Origin: Flavobacteriaceae bacterium | GTDB lineage: Bacteria > Bacteroidota > Bacteroidia > Flavobacteriales > Flavobacteriaceae | Direction of reading: 5' to 3' | NCBI GenBank assembly: GCA_022424955.1 | Contig: JAKMGK010000005.1 | Location: forward strand, 1-35,958 | Length of the DNA: 35,958 bases | Shown: positions 31,976-35,958 of the stretch, piece after piece | Numbering within the stretch: the first letter of the stretch is position 1 | How the letters are laid out: the number at the start of each line of letters is the position of its first letter | The notes under the pieces: generated by a model | Told to the model about the DNA's origin: nothing | Seen by the model: the letters and a program-made list of their open reading frames with translations, nothing else | Databases searched by the model: none | Position numbers and translations under genes: made by a program

Positions 31976-33106
31976 TTACTTTTTCACGGCCGAACATCCG
32001 GCCATTGTGGTTATTTTTACTGTCTGTGTTGGAGGTAGGTGATCGTTTCTCTTTATTAGTTCTGAAACAGTGTTTCGCGTTACTTCTTCAAAAGCGTCAC
32101 TAACTGCCGTCTTATTTTGCAAGGCCGCTGGACGACCTACATCACCTGCCTCGCGAATACTTTGCACTATAGGGACCTCTCCTAAGAATGGGACCTCTTT
32201 ATCTGCAGCGAGATTTTTTGCACCTTCTCTACCAAATAAGTAATACTTATTTTCTGGAAGTTCTTCTGGTGTAAAGTAAGCCATGTTTTCGACGATTCCT
32301 AAAACAGGCACATTGATATTGTCCTGCTGGAACATCGCAATGCCCTTTTTAGCATCTGCAAGTGCAATATTCTGTGGTGTTGAGACCACCACTGCACCAT
32401 TGATTGGTAAAGATTGAACAATACTCAAATGAATGTCTCCTGTACCAGGCGGTAGATCAAGTAATAAGAAATCTAAATTGCCCCATGCTGCATCAAAAAT
32501 CATTTGATTTAAAGCTTTTGCTGCCATGGGACCTCGCCAAATCACGGCTTGATCTGGTTGCGTGAAAAAGCCTATCGATAGCACCTTAACACCATAGTTC
32601 TCTATGGGTTCCATTTTTGAAGCACCATCCACATTGATTGATAATGGTCTTGCACCCTCCATATCAAGCATGGTAGGAATCGAAGGGCCATAAATATCTG
32701 CATCTAATACTCCCACTTTAAAGCCCATCTTTGCAAGGGTAACGGCTATATTGGCGGTTATAGTTGATTTTCCTACGCCTCCTTTTCCGGAAGAAATAGC
32801 GATAATATTGTCTATTCCAGGAATGGGCTTCCCTTTGATTGGTTCTGCCTTTGGTGGGGCTTCTACCGTAATATTTATTTTAATTTTAGCTTTAGGGTGA
32901 ACCTCTTCATGGATACATTTTAATATCTCAACTTCGAGCTTTTTACGGGCCTGAAGGCTGGGGTTTTGTACAGTTAGATCAATCACGACTTCTTCGCCAA
33001 AAACAAGAATGTTTTTAACGGCTCCACTTTCCATTAAATGTTTTCCATCTCCAGGAAGAGTAATTGTCGTTAATGCCTGTTGTACAGCCTTTTTGGTAAT
33101 ATCCAT
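31976..33106 (-). CDS. mrp: Mrp/NBP35-family P-loop iron-sulfur carrier ATPase
   Basis: A 376-residue ApbC/Mrp protein. An N-terminal MIP18/DUF59 domain (about 1-80) precedes a P-loop domain with the deviant Walker A SSGKGGVGKST and DADIYGPSIP, then LLDLPPGTGD. It distributes iron-sulfur clusters to apoproteins. The CPxC cluster motif of the classical enzyme is absent: the corresponding segment reads ENMAYFTPEELPENKYYLFG, as in Bacteroidota homologues. The remaining candidate cysteine is in the C-terminal AGCSAVKK. It heads the mrp-nfu-fdx operon, and a TATATTTG promoter box lies 29 bases upstream. Confidence 0.93.
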   Translation of the reverse strand: MDITKKAVQQALTTITLPGDGKHLMESGAVKNILVFGEEVVIDLTVQNPSLQARKKLEVEILKCIHEEVHPKAKIKINITVEAPPKAEPIKGKPIPGIDNIIAISSGKGGVGKSTITANIAVTLAKMGFKVGVLDADIYGPSIPTMLDMEGARPLSINVDGASKMEPIENYGVKVLSIGFFTQPDQAVIWRGPMAAKALNQMIFDAAWGNLDFLLLDLPPGTGDIHLSIVQSLPINGAVVVSTPQNIALADAKKGIAMFQQDNINVPVLGIVENMAYFTPEELPENKYYLFGREGAKNLAADKEVPFLGEVPIVQSIREAGDVGRPAALQNKTAVSDAFEEVTRNTVSELIKRNDHLPPTQTVKITTMAGCSAVKK

Positions 33107-33135
33107 TTGTGTTTTTTAAACTGATTCTAATATTA

Positions 33136-33143
33136 CAAATATA
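33136..33143 (-). promoter_or_regulatory. -7 promoter box (TATATTTG) for mrp-nfu-fdx
   Basis: An exact TAnnTTTG match on the minus strand, 29 bases before the mrp ATG. A minus-strand TTTTG lies about 15 bases further upstream as a possible -33 element. Confidence 0.45.
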
Positions 33144-33181
33144 CTGGGAAGAAGTGGACAAAAAAAGTTTCTCTCCTAGCT

Positions 33182-33517
33182 TTAAACTCCTTCTTGATTA
33201 GGATCCCAAAAAACCTCATCAAAGCCTTGAATTTGATTTTCAATTACCTCAATACCTTCGTTCTCTAATAATTGTTGCATTAAATTTGTTCCATCAAAGT
33301 GATGCTTTCCCGTTAAGAGCCCCATTCTATTCACCACTCTGTGGGCAGGGACATCTTCGACATTGTGAGAAGCATTCATCGCCCAGCCTACCATTCTTGC
33401 GCTTTGTGGAGATCCTATTGCTCGAGCAATTGCACCATAAGAACTCACTCTGCCTTCGGGAATTTGTCGAACCACCTGATATACCTTTTCAAAAAAGTTT
33501 ACATCTGCTTTAGCCAT
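33182..33517 (-). CDS. Alkyltransferase-like (ATL) DNA-repair protein
   Basis: A 111-residue protein of the MGMT/Ada C-terminal family. The helix-turn-helix region is GRVSSYGAIARAIGSPQSARMVGWAM. The active-site position reads VPAHRVVNRMG, with alanine 58 in place of the methyl-accepting cysteine of PCHRV. That makes it an ATL protein. Such proteins bind O6-alkylguanine and signal nucleotide excision repair rather than repair it directly. It overlaps the 3' end of trmB by eight bases and is probably co-transcribed with it. Confidence 0.9.
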   Translation of the reverse strand: MAKADVNFFEKVYQVVRQIPEGRVSSYGAIARAIGSPQSARMVGWAMNASHNVEDVPAHRVVNRMGLLTGKHHFDGTNLMQQLLENEGIEVIENQIQGFDEVFWDPNQEGV

Positions 33518-34190
33518 TTGGGAAACGAAAGCTTAAGTAGGTAATCAAACGTCCTTTTTCCATAAACAAACGCTCATAATGGGTTTGAATGGCGGTAACA
33601 TGTTTAGGTGAATAGGGATTGCCATAAACATTGTGATGTGCATAATCGACTTCCCAACCTTTCCCCTCGAGTAACCCTAGCGTATAGCCGTGTAAAAATT
33701 CACTATCTGTTTTTAGATGAATTTGCCCTTCGGGCTTAAGTATGGTATGATAGCGATCTAAAAATGCGGGGTTAGTTAAACGGTGTTTGGTTCGTTTAAA
33801 CTTAATTTGTGGATCGGGGAAAGTAATCCAGATTTCATCTACTTCATTTTCTTCAAAAATAGCATCAATCAATTCTATCTGGGTTCTTAAAAATCCCACA
33901 TTAGACAGCCCTAATTCAAGTGATTCTTTGGCGCCAGCCCAGAAGCGTGCCCCCTTGATATCTACCCCAACAAAGTTTTTCTCTGGATACTTCTGTGCTA
34001 AATAAACCGAATATTCTCCTTTTCCACAACCTAACTCGACCACTATGGGACGATCGTTTTTAAAAAAGTCTTGTCTCCATTTTCCTTTAAAACGAAATTC
34101 TCCTGAAGTAACTTCTTCTCTTTCAGGCTGAATAACATTAGAAAAGCTTAGATTTTGATTGAATCGCTTCAGTTTATTTTTACTTCCCAC
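33510..34190 (-). CDS. trmB: tRNA (guanine-N7)-methyltransferase
   Basis: A 226-residue SAM-dependent enzyme that methylates guanine 46 of tRNA. Motifs: VVELGCGKGEYSVYLA (SAM loop), NFVGVDIKGARFWAGA, EIWITFPDPQIKFKRTKHRL (the PDP catalytic region) and LKTDSEFL. The likely start is the GTG at 34190, giving the family start MGSKNKLKRF; an in-frame TTG at 34208 would add six residues and is less likely. It is upstream of the ATL gene and downstream of the histidine kinase by about 40 bases. Confidence 0.93.
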   Translation of the reverse strand: MGSKNKLKRFNQNLSFSNVIQPEREEVTSGEFRFKGKWRQDFFKNDRPIVVELGCGKGEYSVYLAQKYPEKNFVGVDIKGARFWAGAKESLELGLSNVGFLRTQIELIDAIFEENEVDEIWITFPDPQIKFKRTKHRLTNPAFLDRYHTILKPEGQIHLKTDSEFLHGYTLGLLEGKGWEVDYAHHNVYGNPYSPKHVTAIQTHYERLFMEKGRLITYLSFRFPNG

Positions 34191-34232
34191 GGTTGTATTT
34201 TGTAGCAAAATTAAATAAAAATAGGCAGCATT

Positions 34233-35282
34233 TTAGGCTTTCACCCGACTTAGGGTAAAAGAAAATTCTGAGCCCACCTTAGGGGTACTTTCAACAAAGA
34301 TCTTTTCGTTGTGGGCTTCAATAATATGCTTTACAATTGCCAGCCCCAAACCAGAGCCTCCTTCATTGCGATTTCTTGTTTTTTCTACCCGATAAAAGCG
34401 CTCGAATAAACGCGGAAGATGCTCTTCTGCAATTCCTTTTCCGTTATCAATAACACGAACAAGAATTTTAGTCTCGTTTAATTCGCCAATTTCAATTTCT
34501 GTGGTCCCGTTTTCTACTCCATATTTAAAAGAATTGATCACCAGATTAGTTAACACCTGGGTGAGTCGCTCCGTATCTCCCAAGACCATAATGGGGCTGT
34601 CTTGATTAGAGTTGAACTGTAGATTTACCCCACTTTTTTTGGCCTTTATTTCAAGCATTTCAACAATATCTTTAATCAAGTCTGCAATATCAAATTGCTC
34701 TACATTTAAAGTGGTTACCCCAGTCTCAAATTGAGTGATTAGATCTAAATCTTTAATGATAAAACCCAATCGATCAACTCCATTAGCGGCTTTTTTAAGG
34801 TATTTTTTTACCGTTTTTTCATCTGTTACGTCATTATCCAATAAAGTAAGAATAAAACCCTGGACGGTAAACATGGGAGTTTTCAATTCATGCGCTAGAT
34901 TCCCAATAAACTCTCTTCTATAATTCTCTTTATCCTTAAGTAGTTCAATTTCAAGTTTACTTTCTTTGGCAAATTTTTGTAAACTTTGAGTTATAGAAAT
35001 CACATCCTTTTGCAGTGAATCTTCATTTAAAGGAATCCCTGTGGGCAATAAATCTTGATATAAGGATTTCACTTTTGTGAGAATAAAGTTTTCAATAATC
35101 ATTTGAATCAATACAAAAGAGAGGATAAATAAGGCGAGTAGACAAATGACAACATAATTAGTGGCTTGAAATAAAGGATCCAGACTTCCTTCATAAAGAT
35201 AGAAAGTGATCCCTACAATCAAACTAAATACAATTACGATAAGAAGCGATAATTGTAATGCTGTACTGAAGCGTTGATTCAT
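34233..35282 (-). CDS. Sensor histidine kinase (PhoR-like)
   Basis: A 349-residue membrane kinase. Two TM segments lie at about 10-30 and 43-66 with a very short loop between them, so it has almost no periplasmic sensor. The phospho-acceptor is H131 in LAHELKTPMFTVQGF. The ATP-binding boxes are N (NLVINSFKYG), G1 (VIDNGKGI), F (LFERFYR) and G2 (GGSGLGLAIVKHI). It lies nine bases after the response regulator, forming a typical PhoBR-like pair. Phosphate sensing is a name-level inference only; the signal is unknown. Confidence 0.92.
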   Translation of the reverse strand: MNQRFSTALQLSLLIVIVFSLIVGITFYLYEGSLDPLFQATNYVVICLLALFILSFVLIQMIIENFILTKVKSLYQDLLPTGIPLNEDSLQKDVISITQSLQKFAKESKLEIELLKDKENYRREFIGNLAHELKTPMFTVQGFILTLLDNDVTDEKTVKKYLKKAANGVDRLGFIIKDLDLITQFETGVTTLNVEQFDIADLIKDIVEMLEIKAKKSGVNLQFNSNQDSPIMVLGDTERLTQVLTNLVINSFKYGVENGTTEIEIGELNETKILVRVIDNGKGIAEEHLPRLFERFYRVEKTRNRNEGGSGLGLAIVKHIIEAHNEKIFVESTPKVGSEFSFTLSRVKA

Positions 35283-35291
35283 GATTTAGTT

Positions 35292-35958
35292 TTACTCTTT
35301 GGCATTGACAAATTTATAGCCTACCCCTTTAACTGTTTTAAAGTAATCATCTCCTAGTTTCTCACGCAGCTTTCTAATATGAACATCAATGGTACGATCT
35401 CCTACTACCACATCACTCCCCCAAACAGATTCCATTATTTTTAAACGCTTGAAAACCTTTCCAGGCTTAGAGGCTAATAAATAAAGGAGTTCAAATTCTT
35501 TTCGTGGTAAGGTGATTTCGTCTCCTTTTTGAATAACTTTATATTCTTCTACATTGATTTCCATGTCTCCAAGAACTAGACTATCCCCTACATCGTCTTT
35601 TAAAAAGCGACGAAGCATGGCTTTTACTTTAGAATTAAAAATTCTGGGTTTTATGGGTTTAGTAACATAATCATCTGCACCAGATTCAAAAGCAGCTACT
35701 TGAGAATAATCTTCTCCTCTTGCCGATAAAAACAAGATCACTGTGTTTTCAAAACGTTTGTCCATTCGTAATCGCTCACAAGTTTCTATTCCATCCATAA
35801 CGGGCATCATTACATCAAGAATAATTAGATGTGGCAGGTGTTGAGCCGCTAATTCCAACCCCTCTTTACCATTTTCTGCAGTAAAAATCTGGTAGCCTTC
35901 GTTAGATAAATTAAATGACAATATTTCTAAAATATCGGGCTCATCATCTACTATAAGG
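35292..35958 (-). CDS. OmpR/PhoB-family response regulator (5' partial)
   Basis: The frame is open to the right edge of the window, so the first residues are missing. The visible start, LIVDDEPDILEIL, holds the acidic pocket. The phospho-acceptor is in LIILDVMMPVMDG, and the conserved lysine in DYVTKPIKP. The C-terminal winged-helix DNA-binding domain ends VKGVGYKFV. A TTG inside this frame at 35921 is not the real start because the DD motif lies upstream. It pairs with the kinase nine bases downstream. Confidence 0.93.
   Translation of the reverse strand, partial: LIVDDEPDILEILSFNLSNEGYQIFTAENGKEGLELAAQHLPHLIILDVMMPVMDGIETCERLRMDKRFENTVILFLSARGEDYSQVAAFESGADDYVTKPIKPRIFNSKVKAMLRRFLKDDVGDSLVLGDMEINVEEYKVIQKGDEITLPRKEFELLYLLASKPGKVFKRLKIMESVWGSDVVVGDRTIDVHIRKLREKLGDDYFKTVKGVGYKFVNAKE

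Noticed and set aside
1-35958. CRISPR arrays, insertion sequences, integrases, phage genes
   Set aside because: No regularly spaced repeats, transposase or integrase motifs or terminal inverted repeats were seen.

Overview
The window is an AT-rich, gene-dense chromosomal segment of a bacterium in the Flavobacteriaceae/Flavobacteriia (Bacteroidota). The evidence is consistent: near-absent Shine-Dalgarno sites, TAnnTTTG-type -7 promoter boxes close to several gene starts, mevalonate-pathway genes, DUF6702 and CarboxypepD-reg-like proteins beside an M1 peptidase, and Bacteroidota-type signal peptides and lipoboxes. Both ends cut through genes: aconitase lacks its C-terminus on the left, and a PhoB-like response regulator lacks its N-terminus on the right.

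Layout. 1-4.2 kb: aconitase (-), a small two-TM protein, a flavin reductase-like protein and an O-methyltransferase (+), then tatA (-). 4.3-8.6 kb: a minus-strand operon of two paralogous CarboxypepD-reg-like proteins, DUF6702 and an M1 metallopeptidase, closed by an intrinsic terminator. Then come tRNA-Gly(TCC), two GNATs and an M15 peptidase. 10.5-15.7 kb: a seven-gene arsenosugar biosynthesis operon (AhpD-like protein, radical SAM ArsS, TIGR04282-type transferase, purine nucleoside phosphorylase, ArsM, DUF547, TIGR04283-type transferase). 15.7-17.4 kb: a GH113-like hydrolase and two decayed genes (-). 17.5-23.9 kb: a second + strand block with an FAD oxidoreductase, a NosR/NapH-like membrane ferredoxin, two GT2 enzymes and a GT-C mannosyltransferase-like protein. 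23.8-28.5 kb: a minus-strand operon mvaD, mevalonate kinase, UbiA-type prenyltransferase, nitrilase-like hydrolase, pseudouridine synthase. 28.5-36 kb: TspO, a candidate structured small RNA, GDPD lipoprotein, GH13 lipoprotein, ferredoxin/Nfu/Mrp, an alkyltransferase-like protein, TrmB, and a PhoR/PhoB-type two-component pair.

How the genes work together. The arsenosugar operon can be read as a route: ArsM methylates arsenite, ArsS adds a 5'-deoxyadenosyl group from SAM, the phosphorylase can remove adenine, and the two transferases can elaborate the ribosyl product. DUF547 and the AhpD-like protein have unknown roles. The + strand redox/glycosyltransferase block that follows GH113 and the two pseudogenes may be a functional extension or a separate membrane glycosylation system. 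The mevalonate operon supplies isoprenoid precursors to a prenyltransferase, and ferredoxin/Nfu/Mrp form an iron-sulfur assembly unit.

Most notable for follow-up: the arsenosugar operon and its possible extension, the two adjacent pseudogenes (frameshift plus TGA, and an in-frame TAG), and the candidate RNA at about 29.05-29.21 kb.
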